NCBI GenBank assembly: GCA_963573385.1 | Contig: CAUYLG010017972.1 | Span: 62,001-126,000, forward strand | DNA: 64,000 bases | Source: Cacajao melanocephalus | Lineage: Eukaryota; Chordata; Mammalia; Primates; Pitheciidae | Direction: 5' to 3' | Part shown: piece by piece, positions 31,451 through 58,196 of the stretch | Layout of the letters: each line of letters begins with the position of its first letter | Numbering within the stretch: position 1 is the first letter of the stretch | Notes under the pieces: generated by a model | The model's input: only the letters and a program-made list of their open reading frames with translations | Databases searched by the model: none | Told to the model about the DNA's origin: nothing | Program-made: the position numbers and the translations under genes

Positions 31451-31999
31451 CTATCTACAAAGAAGCTGGCCATCTATATTTATACATGGTTCACCTCAAA
31501 TTGAACAACTAGAGTCATCTTCAAAGCAGCATCATTGGATAGGTTCTGGCCATTGTTTTTCCCCTCTGCTTCTTTGTTTGCTAATATTTTTTTGCTTGTT
31601 TGCTCTTATTTTTCTGCTTGCTTTATCTACTCGTATCAACAGGTCTTTAATTCTTAGAGGATAAAATATCTTTTGATTTTTTTAAAAAATTATTTTGATA
31701 GCTAGTTTATTTGATGGGTTGTATGTTTGTTTTAGTTTATATTTTGTCAGTTTTCTAAGGTTATTCCAATGTTTTCAGCCACATGTTGGAGTGTATCCAA
31801 ATTTGTAATTCTCCATTTTAATTTTCTTTTAGAAGTCCTGTATTTTATGTTTTAGCCTATTAACAAGAAGACAGGGCAGGGTTTTTATTATATTAGCTTT
31901 GGGTCTGTTCCACAATCTAAAGTCTTGATGGCGGTTTTCTCAGGTCTCCTTCCCTCCACTCTTACTTTCTCTCTCCCTCCATCTCCCGTCTGCTCCCAC

Positions 32000-32435
<436 letters not shown>

Positions 32436-32442
32436 AGGCATC

Positions 32443-32704
32443 TTTTTTTTTTTTAGACATGCACTTACTCTGTTGCCCAGGCTTGAGTGCAGAGGTGTGA
32501 TCTTGGTTCACCATAACCTCAGCTTCCTGAGAAGTTGGGACTACAGGTGTGTGTCACCACTCCTGGCTAACATTTTGTATTTTTTGTGGAGATAGGATTT
32601 TGCTGTGTTGCCCAGGCTGGTCTCAAACTCTGGGACTCTGGTGATCTGGCTGTCTCGGCCTCCCAAAGGGCTGGGATTACAGGTGTGAGCCACTGTGCCT
32701 GGCC
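32443..32704 (-). mobile_element. Alu SINE, second of three
   Basis: Inverted, somewhat shortened, separated from the first only by the AGGCATC duplication and T run. Confidence 0.93.
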
Positions 32705-32708
32705 CATC

Positions 32709-32980
32709 TTTTTTTTTTTTTTTAAGAGACAGGGCTACTCTGTTGTCCAGGGTGAGTGTAGTGGCACAATCATACCTCACTGAAACCAAACTCCGGGGCT
32801 CAAACAATCTTCCAGCCTTAGCCTACCAGGTACTTAGGACTACTGGCACACACCACCACATCCAGCTAATTTTTATTTATTTATTTATTTTTTTGTGGAG
32901 ATGGGATCTTGTTATATTGCCCAGGCTGGTCTTGAACTTCTGCCCTGAAGCAGTCTGGTGAGCCACCATACACACCTGGT
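32709..32980 (-). mobile_element. Alu SINE, third of three, old
   Basis: Inverted, diverged, with a TTTA repeat in the middle A-rich linker (about 32873-32890) and a deletion near its end. Confidence 0.88.
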
Positions 32981-35310
32981 CTTTACGTCTTCACGTCTTC
33001 TAGCTGTCTGTTGGCTTTAACTGTTAGCTTAGCCTTAAACCATGCCTTAATTCAGTTTCTGTTGGCCTACGACTGGAAGCAACATTATATCAATTTTAAA
33101 TGAGTATTAGGTCTTTGGTTGTTTTGTGGGGAGAAGGCCTTAGGAAAGGATAGTTCATTTAGGATTTTGGGGTAGGGAATAGAGAACAGAAGCAGTATGT
33201 GCTGATGGTGATGCTAAAGCATGATAATGATAGCTGCATAAGGAGGGCAAGTTTCGGATAGTTTGAGAGGTACCTCCCTCCCAATTTTTGCAAGAGAATC
33301 TTCTTGGGATGCTCTTTTCAAGTCCATTTTATTTTGAGACTTTGGCATGTAGGTAACAGAAGGCCATTGTATGTTTGGTACTGTTTCTCCTTTCCTTTCT
33401 AGAGCTTCTCTTAGCTGTATTATCTTTGATGTGCCCCAAATTCTCCATAATAGCTGAGGTAACTAGAAATCCTTGGAGAAATTGTGCCATCTAGCCTACT
33501 AAGCACAGTAATTTAGGATTATAGTAAGAATGCATGTAGCAGGAATTCTACCAGGAAAAGCTTGCAGCTTTCACTTTGATTCACAAGAAAGGGTTGCTAT
33601 AGCAGATGTCTAGTAATGTTTATAAAATGGTGGCTAGGTCCTGTGATTCAGTAATCAGACTCCCTGATTACCAATCTGTTAAACTTAAGCTCCAGAGTAC
33701 AGGAATCAGGGACATATTGTGTCTTCAGGAAGGTGTGGGAATTTTTTTTTTGCCCACACTGTCTCCTGGACCACTCTACCTTAGTTGTCCATGAGTAACT
33801 GGAACTCAGTGTGTAGCAGCTGTACTGCTCTTCTAACCCATACTTTTGCTTCTGTGTTCTCTCTCAGTAAAAAGTGGTTGTTTTCTCTGAGCCATATTTG
33901 ACCCTTCTTTCTTATACCAGTATCTTGTATATCACTTAGTGGTCTAATTCTATCTCTCTATCCGTGTTTAACTGCGTTAGTTTAGATAGTTAATATCATA
34001 CAAGTTTTTAACAACTTTCTCTCACTGATCTTATTGTTGCTTTCTAGTCTTCTGCCTTCTATACTACTTGAGTTTTTGTGATCTGTTTGCTCATGTTACT
34101 CTCCTGTTTAAAACTTAATATCTTCCAATCACAAGCATGCCCATACTGCTGCTGTAACTTGCCTAGAACCCTCTTTCTTTTGTACTTCCATTCCACTGTA
34201 AGTAATCTCTTTCTATTAATATAGTAATTTTTTTCTTTAAGCTCTGTTGGATTGATAATCTTACTTTTTAAGGTTTATTTCATCTCTGCTAAAGCCTCCT
34301 TCACTTCTCAAATTCCCCTATCTACCGCTATAAAATTTCATATATTTTTTTCTATATTCCTGTTTAGACTTTGTCTTATTGATTGTAGTTTAGTTATTTC
34401 CTTCTAGACAAGGGCCCTGGGGCAGTTCTGCTTGACTAGTCATAGATATTTACTAAAAATTTGGATAACTGGGGTCACATCATTTTTCTGTGCTCCAGAG
34501 GAGTGAGTTTTTTTTTTTTTTTAATCTACAACCTTCTTTCTCACATTTATAGTAGATGTCCCCCTACTCAAAGACAAGCAGAGAAGTTGGTCTTATACTG
34601 TTCAGTTCATTTATATCAAGAGAGGAGGCAGAATTAATCAGGGTGGTGAGAAGACTTTGAAATTGTGTCAGATAGGGAACAGTAGGAGGAACTGTGATAT
34701 TTAGCCAAAAGGAAAGAAAAATCAGGTGGAATATGTTACCACTTTCCAAATATTTGAAAGTCTTTTGTAGAAAAGTTTTCAGACATTATTATTATTACTA
34801 TTATTAGTTTGTCTTCAGAGGGCAGCAATAGGATGAATAGGTAGCAGTTTAGGTTTCGACATTAGGAAGAGCTTTCTGAACATGAGGTAGGGATTTTTTC
34901 ATGAGTAAGCTGTGAAAATAGAGGCAGAATGACTAGTGGTTTAAAATGCTATAAAGCAGATTTTTTATCTTGGACAACATTGGACTAGATAGCTGTGCTG
35001 AAGAATCTGAAATTTTCCTGATTTTTTTCTAAGTTCCATGACCATAAATTTCATAAAAATATTTATTGTTTTGGGTTAAAACAATCTGCTATACATTCAG
35101 TAGTAATTAAGCCCTTTTGAAATGTTAAGCACTTCCTGTATGCCAGCTCTTGGGCATTTGGAAGTCAGTAGTAGGCTTTTACTGTCAAGTAGTTCATATT
35201 TATAAGTGTAAAGATTCTTGAGTTTTTCTTTTTAATTTTTGAGAACCAGTGAATAATTTGTTTATATTAAGGTTAACAATTCCTAAAAATCAGTTTTGAG
35301 ATTTACTTCC
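32981..35310 (+). other. RNF2: RNF2 intron 1, distal
   Basis: Diverged, partly L2-like text at about 33890-34440; otherwise unique. No gene seen. The MaLR LTR at 35311 closes the interval before exon 2. Confidence 0.45.
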
Positions 35311-35637
35311 TGTTTTAATTCATTCAACATGATATAACAAAATACTTTAGGCTGGGTAATTTATAAGCAATAGAAATATATTACAGTTCTGGAGACTGGG
35401 AATTCCAAGATCATGGCACCAGCAGATGCAGTGTCTGGTGAGGGCCTATTCCTTATAGATGCTTCTCTGTGTCTGAACATGCTCGAAAAGCCAAAGTATT
35501 CCCTCGGCACTAATTTCATTCATGAGGGTGGAGCCCTCATAATCACCTCCCAAAGTCCCCACCTCTTAATATTATTGCATTGAGGTTAGATTTCAACATA
35601 GGAATTTTGGTGGGACACAGACGTTCATACCATAGCA
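35311..35637 (-). mobile_element. MaLR (MLT1-like) LTR just upstream of RNF2 exon 2
   Basis: Read on - it starts TGCTATGGTATGAACGT and has CACCAGACACTGCATCTGCT and CTCCAGAACTG, ending AATTAAAACA, with TG...CA ends. It is flanked by a 5 bp duplication CTTCC (35306-35310 and 35638-35642). Its right edge is 48 bp from the first base of exon 2; the branch-point candidate and pyrimidine tract lie between. Confidence 0.75.
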
Positions 35638-35687
35638 CTTCCCTTTCAAATACTAAGATTGTTTTTGTCTCTGTTTTATTTCTAGCA

Positions 35688-49176
<13,489 letters not shown>

Positions 49177-51300
49177 GCTTTTAAAAACCAATTCTGAGAC
49201 TGAATTTTTTATAGCCTATTTCTTTAATATTAAAGATGTACTGGCATTACTTTTATGGACAGATCTTGGATATATTGTTCAGTTTCCTTTCTGAGCCAGA
49301 CTCGTTTACACTATTCAGATCTTTTCCCCTTAATTTAAGATTTCCTTTTCGGCTAGAATTGCATTTATTCAGTACTTTTTTCTTTCCTTTAAAAAATATA
49401 TCTTAAGGTTTCTTGTGTTTTTTTTCCCCCCACAAAGTGTGGTTCCACTTGGAGCACCTTTTTGACCCAGGAATTTTTCATAGTTTCTGAATTCTTAAAG
49501 ATTCAGTTGGCTGTCCTTTTCCCACTCCCCCTCAAAAGAGTTTTAGTCCTATAGAATGTTAAATATTATGTATTCTGACTTTTTTCCTCCCCGGAGTCTT
49601 GTATATTTATAGTTTTCTATATAAATTGTAATATCTTCATGAAGACCCAAGGCTCAAATTTACTGTCCTTAAAAACAATTCTCATAGGATTATTCTTTTC
49701 ATGGTATTTTCTTCCATAATATTTCATTTTAAAAAGAAGTTCTTTATGAACTTAGTGTCCATTGTCATGCAGTGTTATTTTTTTCCATTCTTTTTGCCTG
49801 TAAGTTTGGAATTTCTGGTCCTGGAAAGAATGAAACAAAATCTTAAGTTCTTTGAGAACTTGGTTCATTGACAGACTTTGCTGAAGAAAGAAAAATTAAA
49901 TTGGTAGTAAAATAATAGTTTTCAAGTGTATATTTGAGAGTGCTTTCTTTGTATTAGTTCTGCTGTCACTTCATTTCGTTTTTTATATGTGATGTTTTCC
50001 CCCATTAAAATACCAGAGATAATGGAGATATTTTGCACTTTAGCCTTGATGAAAAGTACAAGATATATTCAAAGCTTCCCTAATTTTTTTCTTTTTTGTA
50101 GCCACGTAAGTTTCAAGAATAACATGGCACATACAACAATCGGAAAAAATTTGTTTCCATTTGAAAAGTATATCATTTTGGGTTGCCAGATCAGTTTATA
50201 AATTTAGTGCTCTTCTATTACACTTTGTAGAAGGTTAATGGAGCTTGAGCCCTGCTTTGATACGTAGTGAAAGATAATTCTGTAGAAAAATGTCAGCCAG
50301 TGGGGTAAAGTCATTCTGCTGTTTTAAATTTTTATATTGAGGGACAGTGTTGGGTGTTTGGGAGCCAGAGGGCTTTGTTGACAGGTCAGAAATAAGATTG
50401 ACTTGCGTGTTATTGTTCATCTCTCTCCAAACTCTAGGTATGTTTCCAAGTTTATATATCACAGTATTTAAGAAGACATGTTTGCATTCAGAAATTAACC
50501 CTAAAGCGTTTTTGATAGGAGAGTGTAGACCTCCAGTACCATTGTAACTAAAGTCTGTCTGTTCATTGTAAATATTTACTTGTCAGTTTTGACAGATTGG
50601 GGCCAGCTTGATGTTTTAAATCTTCAGCCCGGTATAAAAGCTTAAAGGTATATATTCAATTTTTTACCATTTTATTGAAAATATTTAAAATCTGTTTTTA
50701 CAGGGTTTTTTTTTTTTTTTTTTTTTTTTTTTGTAATCTGTGCCATGAAATTTGAAAACCACCAAAAATCAAGGGAACTTTTATATATTCAATTCCTTTT
50801 CTGGTGTAATGTTAAAGTTGTATAGATTATTAATGCATGCCCACTGACTATAACCCTGGTTTTGTGATAAAGTTGCTTAGATTTTGTTGATGACGTTAGA
50901 TTAGTAGTTGCATTAAATAACTAAATTCCTATGGTGATTATTAATTGAAATTTTGTCTTTAAGCAGAGAGTTATTTGTGAATATAAGCTTTGTGCTTAGA
51001 GAATGTATGTGTTTTTATCTGTTAGTATGAGAGGATATAAACTGCATCATTAGTGAAATTATTGGTTGTGTAATCCTTTGTGAAAAATAATTCTAGGTAT
51101 TTGATAGAGTATTGAGTGTATTTTGTGTGTGTGTATGTGTGTGCATGGATGTGTGTTGGGGGAGGTGGAGAGGAGATGCTATTGGCCATCACTACCACCC
51201 AAGGTTTCAGAAAGTATTTTCTAAGTAATTTCTGTAATCACTGTCTCAACTGAGGAGCAAAAGGCTCACCAAAAGTGGTGTGAAGGCTTTGGGTACTTAT
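49177..51300 (+). other. RNF2: RNF2 3' UTR (3' end not defined)
   Basis: After the stop codon about 2.1 kb of AT-rich sequence is free of recognisable interspersed repeats up to an L1 at about 51310, as expected for a 3' UTR. I see no canonical AATAAA. Candidate ATTAAA signals are at 49229, 49895, 50004 and 50912. A run of about 29 T lies at 50704-50732. A GT-rich tract at about 51120-51165 could serve as a downstream element for a late cleavage site. Which site is used cannot be told from sequence. Confidence 0.65.
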
Positions 51301-51307
51301 TTCTAAA

Positions 51308-52670
51308 TTTTTTGATGGTAACATATACATAACCAGATTTACAATGTTAACCATTTTAAAGTGTGTAATTCAGTGTGTACATTCACTGTGTTGCGTAATG
51401 ATCACTACTATCTACTTCTAAAAGTTTTTCATCACCCCAAACAGAAGCTCTGTGCACTTAAAATAACACATTTCTCTTCTTCTCAACCCCTAGTAACCTC
51501 TATTCTACTTTCTCTCTTTGAATTTGACTATTTTAGGTGCCTTATGTTAAGTGGAATCACACATTAGTTTCAAGGTTCACATGATAGCATGTGTCAGAAT
51601 TTCATTCCTGTTTATGGCTGAATAACATTGTATGTATATACCACCTTTTGTTTGTCCATTCATCTCTCGATGGAAGCTTTTTGGTATTGTGAATAATACA
51701 GCAGTGAACATTATTGCAGAAGTATATAATTGAGTTTTGCCTTCTGTTATTTTGGGTATATATGAAGGAATAGAATTACTGGATCATATGATAATTCTAT
51801 GTTTAATTTTTTGAGGAACTCCAAACTGTTTTCCATAGCAGCTTCATTATTTTATATTCCTACCACCAATGAACAAGGGTTCTGGTTTTTCCACATCCTC
51901 TATAACACTTGTTATTTTCTTTTCTTCTTTTTAAAATAACTGTCCTAATGGGTATCCTTATAATAGGTATCTTACTGGATGTCTCCTTTCATTGTGGTTT
52001 TAATTTGCATTTCCCTAATGGCTTGGGATGCTGAGCATCTTTTCATGCATGTACTGGCCATTTGTGTATCTTTTGTGAAGAAATGTATTCAAGTCCTTCA
52101 CCCATTTTTGATTGGGTTGTTCTGTTATTGTTGAGTTATGGGCATTCTTTATGTATTCTAGATAGTAATTATCAGGTACATGATTTGCAAATATTTTCTC
52201 CCATTCTGTGTGTTTTCTTGTCATTCCCTTGATGTACAGATTTTTTTTTTTAATTTTGGTGAAGCCTAGTGTATCTGTCTTTTTTCTTTTGGCTGTGCTT
52301 TTGGAGTCGTATTCAAGAAGATTGCCAAACCCAATGTCATGAAGATTTTCCTGTTTTAAGAGTTGTATAGTTTTAGCTCTTGATCTTTATTCCATTTTGA
52401 GTTTTATATATGGTGAAAAGTCAGTGTCCAGCTTTGTTCATTTCTATTTGGATATTCAGTTTTCTTAGTTAGCCCTTTCTCCACTGAATGATCTTGGTGC
52501 TCTTGTTCTAAATCATATGTGAGGATTTATTTCTGGGTGTTGTATTCCGTTTCTGGGTATTGTATTCCGTTGGTCCGTATGTTTTTCGTTATGCCAGTAC
52601 CACACTATTTTGATTACTTTAGCTTTGTAATAAGTTTTACATTATATAATTTCTAACCCTTTCAACCTTA
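51308..52670 (-). mobile_element. L1M, 3' half of ORF2 and 3' UTR (antisense)
   Basis: About 1.36 kb of inverted L1: GGTAACATATACATAACCAG, GGCTGAATAACATTGTATG, ATTACTGGATCATATGATAA, GCATTTCCCTAATGGCTTGG, GATTTGCAAATATTTTCTCC and TGCCAGTACCACACTATTTT in order. It marks the likely downstream limit of RNF2 3' UTR unique sequence. Confidence 0.88.
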
Positions 52671-52911
52671 GGAAGACAGTATGTCCTTTGTATACATTTG
52701 AGAAAACAAAGGCTCAGGATTCTGATTTGGATAACTAAATGTGAAATAATTGAAATGCCAAGTGAGAAAAGGCATCTCTTAAATTCCTATTGTATTTCTA
52801 TTCAGAGAAGTTTGTTTCACCCAAAATAGCCTTGAAACTCCCCAAAAATCAGACTCCAGAGAATTATCACTCTCTGACCTGTCTGGAACCTCACTAAAAA
52901 GCTCTTTTCTC

Positions 52912-53293
<382 letters not shown>

Positions 53294-53802
53294 TAGTTCT
53301 CTGCAGTTAGTTGTTTAAGACAGTAGTTGCCTCAGGCAGGTGGGGCTAAAAAGCAGCTGACCAAAAAGTAGGAAGTGTAGAGGGCTTTGAAAAGTTGCTT
53401 TGTGTTCCTGGGAAGCTTGAAGGCAATGCACATATGCAAGACTCTTTCCATGCCCAAGAAAAAAAATCTAAGGCACTAACCTCACCTGTAGCAGACATTG
53501 AGGCTCTGTTCCAGCAGGAAGTGAAGGGTAAGGCACAGTTGTAAACTACATGCCGGAGTTTTGAAGGCATATCCCGGACAGAGTACTTTAGCAAGACGGA
53601 GACTTACAGGTTCAAGACATTTGAGGAAATCTCTGTCTAATTATTAGCTGACCACTAAGCTAATGAAGCAGAGACTTCAGTAGTCACAGCAAAGAATACA
53701 CACATTACAGTGTTAGTCAAAAAAAGGCCAGTGAACAGTGAACAGCAAACACAACAAACCCTGGGGTCCTAAAGGGATTCTGATTTCCAGAGTTGCCACA
53801 TT

Positions 53803-54504
53803 GTATTAACTCCCCCATTATCCACACTTTTGCCTTTGTGGTTTGTTACCCATGGTCAACTGCACTCTGAAAATATTAAATGGAAAATCCTGGAAATAAC
53901 TCACAAGTTTTAAATTGCACACTGTTCTGAGTAGCCTGAGGAAATCTCGTGCCATTCCACTTGGGACATGAATTACCCTCGTGTCCAGCATATCTTTGCT
54001 GTCTATGCTACTCGTCCATTAGTCACTTAGTACCTGTTACGGTTACCAGATTGATTGTCATAGTATCGCACTGTTTGTGTTTATTTTACTTAATGGCCCC
54101 AAAATGCAAGGGTAGTGATGTTGACAATTTGGATATACCAAAGAGAAGCCATAAAGTGCTTCCTTGAAGTGAAAAGATAAGAGTTCTTAATAAGGAAAGA
54201 AAAAATAAATTACACTTAATTTGCTAAGATCTATGAGAAGAACTAATCTTTTTTTCTATGTCAAAGTTGAGACAAAAGAAATCTCATGAAATTGTGAGCA
54301 GTGTACTTTAATTGTATATTATTAGTTGATATTATTAGTTGTATATTATTAGTTGATCTCTTACCATGCCTAATTTATAAACTTTATCATCGGTATGTAC
54401 GTGTAGTAAAAAACAGAAGAACACAGGGTTTGGTACTGCCTGTGGATTCAAGGATCCACTGGGGGTCTTGGAACATACCCCCAAGGATAAGGGGGGGACT
54501 TCTG
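53803..54504 (+). pseudogene. Tigger/pogo-like DNA transposon with N-terminal transposase remnant
   Basis: The ends are loosely complementary: CTCCCCCATTATCC at the left and GGATAAGGGGGGGA at the right. At 54093-54167 a short frame reads MAPKCKGSDVDNLDIPKR, like the N-terminus of Tigger/TIGD transposases, and stops at a TGA. SEKIRVLNKERK-like sequence follows in another frame. The DDE catalytic region is absent, so the element is internally deleted and dead. The subfamily is not assigned. Confidence 0.7.
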
Positions 54505-56169
54505 TATTTAAAAGTCTAGTTTTCAACAGAACATTACAAGACTTGTAAAGAAACGGAAGTGTCTGTGAGGAAGTTCAGATGTTGGACTAATTAGACAAAT
54601 ACTTTGTCAACTTTTAAAAACATGTTCAAAGAACTAAAACCATGTCTGAAGAACTAAATATGAGAGGAATGTCTCACCAAATAAATAGCAATAAAGAAAG
54701 AAATTGTGAACAAATCAAATGGAAATGTGGATTGAAAGATAAAGGAATGAAAATTTAAAATTTGCTAGAGAGTCTCAGCTGCAGATTTGAACTGGTAAAA
54801 GAAATAGTCAACTTGAAGACAGGCCAATTGAGAATATCTATCTGAAAAACAAGAGTGGAAAAGATTGGAACCTCAGAGACATGTAGGACACCATCAATTG
54901 TAGTAAGCAGCATGCAGAATGGGAGTTCCGGGAGAAGAGCGAGAGGTGCAGAAAGTTATTTGAAGAAATAATTGCCAAAAGCTTTAAAAATTTGATGAAA
55001 AATATTACCTGCACATTTAAAAAGCTCAAAAAACTACCGTATAAACTCAAAGAGGTCCACAAAACTAAGAATGCTCGGAACAGCATGAGAAAATCAATTC
55101 ACAAAGAAGGGGTCCTAAATAAGATTATCAGCTCACTTCTCATGATAAGCCATAGAGGCCAGGTTGCAGTGAATGACGTTCCAAGTACTGAAAGAAAAAA
55201 ACAGCCAAGAAATCTTTATGAGTAAAATTATTCCACAAAAACAAAGGAGAAAGGAATAAGACATGCCCACATAAACATAAAGACTGTCACTAGCAAACCT
55301 TAACTACAAGAAATACTAACGGGAGTTCTTTAGGCTGAAATGAAAAATTAGATGGTAAAATGAATCCACACAAATAGCACTGGAAAAGGTAACAGAATAG
55401 TTGAATATAAAAGACAATATAAATGTTATAGCCCAGGCTGCTATGACAAGGTACAGACCAGATGGCTTAAACAACAGATATTTCTCATTCTGAAACCGTG
55501 GAGACCAGAAAGAAGTTGCAGAGTATCTTCCAGGTGCTGAAAGAAAACTGCTAATACAGGTACTTTAACAAAAATATCCTTCAGTAATGAAGGGGGAAGA
55601 ATTTGCTGCCAGCAGACCTGCCCTCCAAAATAAATGGCTAAAGGAAATTCTATACAAACAAGAAAGACATGATAATAGAAGGAACTCTGGAACATGATAT
55701 AGACAAAAAGGACTCAATGAGAAAAAAAAAGTACAATTAATTGAATACACTTTCCTTTTAAGTTCTCTGAATGTTGCTTGATGGCTGAAGTAAAAGTTAC
55801 GCCATTGATGTGGTTCAAAATGTATGTAGAGTTATTATTCAATGATTGTAAACAGGAAGAGTTAAAGGGAGGTTTTCTGTACTTCCCTTGAATTGGTAAA
55901 ATCAGTAGACTGAAAAGTTATTTTTTTATATAATAGAGCAACCACTAAAAGTGGTTTTATAGTGTTTACACAGAGATACACTCTAAAAATAGAACTCTGA
56001 AAAATGTTCAAGTAGCACAGGCAGAAAATGAAAAACACTACAACAAATACGAAACCAAAAAAAAGCACAGTTAAGCCTGAAAATATCAATAATTACATTA
56101 AATGTAAATAGTCTTAAATATACCGATATACCGATTAAAAGATTGGGAGATTAGTTTAAAAACATGACC

Positions 56170-56284
56170 CAGCTGGTCATGGTCGCATGTGCTGGTAATC
56201 CTAGCTACTTGGGAGGCTAAGGCAGGACGGTCACTTGAGCCCAGCCTGGGTAACACAGCAAGACCCGATCTCAAAAAAAATAAA
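56170..56284 (+). mobile_element. Partial Alu (one arm) in L1
   Basis: About 115 bp of one Alu arm ending in an A run, directly joined to the next Alu. The pair is flanked by ACATGACCCA (left) and ATGTGACCCA (right), a diverged duplication of L1 sequence. Confidence 0.85.
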
Positions 56285-56285
56285 T

Positions 56286-56577
56286 GGGCCAGGTGCGGTA
56301 ACTCATGCTGGTAATTCCAGTGCTTTGGGAGGCTATGGTGGGAGGATTGCTTGAGGTCCGGAGTTTGAGGCCATCCTGGGTAACATAGTGAGACTCAATC
56401 TCTACAAATAAAAATTTAAGAATTAGGTGATGTGTTGGTGCATGCCTGTAGTCCCACCTAGTCAGGCGGCTGAGGTGAGAGGATCACTTGAGCCCAGGAG
56501 TTCAAGCCTGCAATGAGCTATGGTCACACCACTGCACTCCAGCCTCAGTGACAGCAAGACCCTGTCTCTAAGAAAAT
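56286..56577 (+). mobile_element. Alu SINE in L1
   Basis: GGGCCAGGTGCGGTAACTCA start; both arms, old. Confidence 0.92.
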
Positions 56578-56788
56578 AATGTGACCCAACTACATATCAC
56601 AAGAAACTCACTTCAAATATAATGATAGAGGCAGATTGGAAGTAAAATGATAGAAAAGACATATAAACATTGATTAGAGGAAAGCAGGAATATTAATATT
56701 AGAAAAGTAGAGTTGAGAGCAAAGAAAATTACCAGAAACAAAAGGTGGTTATATAATGATAAAAGGGCCAGTCCACTAAGAAAACAGC

Positions 56789-56987
56789 CACACACTGGGG
56801 TCTGTCGGAGGGGGGAAATAGGGAAGGGACAGCGTGGGGTGGGAGTTGGGGAGAGATGGCATGGGGAGAAATGCCAGATATAGGTGATGGGGAGGAAGGC
56901 AGCAAATCAACGTTGCCATGTGTGTACCTATGCAACAATCTTGCATGTTCTTCACATGTACCCCAAAACCTAAAATGCAATTAAAAA
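56789..56987 (+). mobile_element. 5'-truncated L1 3' end inserted in the older L1
   Basis: It starts at CACACTGGGGTCTGTC, runs through the L1 3' UTR text TTCACATGTACCCCAAAAC and ends in an A-rich tail. It is flanked by AAGAAAACAGC at 56778 and a similar A-expanded copy at 56988. The older ORF2 reading resumes after it. Confidence 0.75.
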
Positions 56988-57397
56988 AGAAAAAAACAGC
57001 AAGCTTAAAGATGCATGCAACAAACAAAAGAGCTGCAAAATATGTGAAGCAAAACTAATAGAAGTGAAAGTAGAAATAGTTAAAATTATAGTTGGAGACT
57101 TCAACACACTCTATCAAAGGATGATAGTAAAACTAGACAGAAAACATAATGGAAAAGCAACACAACCAAATTTAATTGGCATTTACAGAACACCCAACCA
57201 CAGAATATACCTTCATTTTTAGTGCACATGGAACATACACCAAGATTGGCCACATTCTGGGCCATAAAACAAGCCTCAACAAATTTAAATGCACTTTGCT
57301 GTTGTGCAAAAAGACAACAGATACATACTGGCAAGGGTGTGGAGAAGAGGGAACCCTTGTACACTGTTGTTGGGAATGTAAATTAGTATTACCTTTA

Positions 57398-57515
57398 TGG
57401 GGGAGGCCGAGGTGGGAGGACTGCTTGAGGCCAAAAGTTCGAGGTAACAGTGAATCATGATTGTGTCACTTCATCCCAGCCTGGATGACAGAGCAAGACC
57501 CTGTCTCTAACAAAA
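57398..57515 (+). mobile_element. Alu fragment in L1
   Basis: GGGGAGGCCGAGGTGGGAGG to ACCCTGTCTCTAACAAAA, an internally deleted Alu of about 118 bp; L1 ORF2 text resumes after it. Confidence 0.85.
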
Positions 57516-57961
57516 CCATAGAATCCAGCAGTCTCACTTTTGGTATTTGTCCAAAGGAAGTGAAATCGTTCTGTCCAAGAGATATCTGCCCTCCCATGTT
57601 TGTTGCAGCATTATTCACAATAACCAAGATATGGAATCAACCTAAGTGTCCACTGATGGATGACTGGATTAAGAAAATGTGGTGTATACATAACAATGGA
57701 ACACAATTCAGCCTTTTAAAAGGGGAATTCTGTCATTTGTGGCAACATGGATGACACTGAAGAACATTATGCTAAGTGAAATAGGCCAGATATAAATGAA
57801 TACTGCATGTTCTCACATGTGAAATATAAAACAAACTCATAGAATAGTGGTTGCCTGGGGCTAAAGAGTTGGGCATAGAGAGGGACAGGGAGATGTTGTC
57901 AAAGGGTATAATTAGAAGTTTTGCAAAAAAACCAATGAAAAGAAGAAAGAGAGAATGCAAT

Positions 57962-58060
57962 ACCATAGACTAAATGATTGTGTTCCCCCAAAATTCATTT
58001 TTAGAAATTTAAGCTCCAATGTGACAGTGTTTGGAATTTGGGGCTTCTGGAAGGTGGTTA
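57962..58060 (+). mobile_element. MaLR-like LTR fragment
   Basis: ACTAAATGATTGTGTTCCCC followed by CAAAATTCATTTTTAGAA and GCTCCAATGTGACAGTGTTT matches the first 100 bp of an MLT1-type LTR. It lies between L1-derived pieces. Confidence 0.5.
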
Positions 58061-58140
58061 TATATTGTATATACATGTATCAAAATATCCCATGTACCCT
58101 CAAAATATGTACAATTACATCAATTTAAAAATAAAAAATA
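58056..58140 (+). mobile_element. L1 3' tail fragment
   Basis: ATCCCATGTACCCTCAAAAT followed by ATGTACAATTACATC and an A-rich AATAAAAAATAA tail resembles an L1M 3' end. Confidence 0.5.
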
Positions 58141-58196
58141 ACCCTAACATAAGTACTAGAGTGTAATGTGAAATGTATCTTACAGAAATTAATAAA

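Larger units (their letters stand above)
54530..57960 (+). mobile_element. Old L1 (sense +), broken by deletions and nested insertions
   Basis: Diverged L1 5'-region text at 54530-56160 contains two related blocks. Endonuclease-region homology of ORF2 lies at 56578-56788 and 57000-57297; after an internal deletion, the C-terminal ORF2 region is at 57298-57400 and 57516-57800. Inserted are an Alu pair (56170-56577), a younger L1 3' end (56789-56987) and an Alu fragment (57398-57515). Frames are full of stops, so no reverse transcriptase could be made. Confidence 0.75.

Noticed and set aside
57176..57754. Two open frames with L1 ORF2-like segments as an active reverse transcriptase
   Set aside because: Only short endonuclease and C-terminal pieces survive, joined across a deletion and an Alu fragment; the polymerase core is absent.
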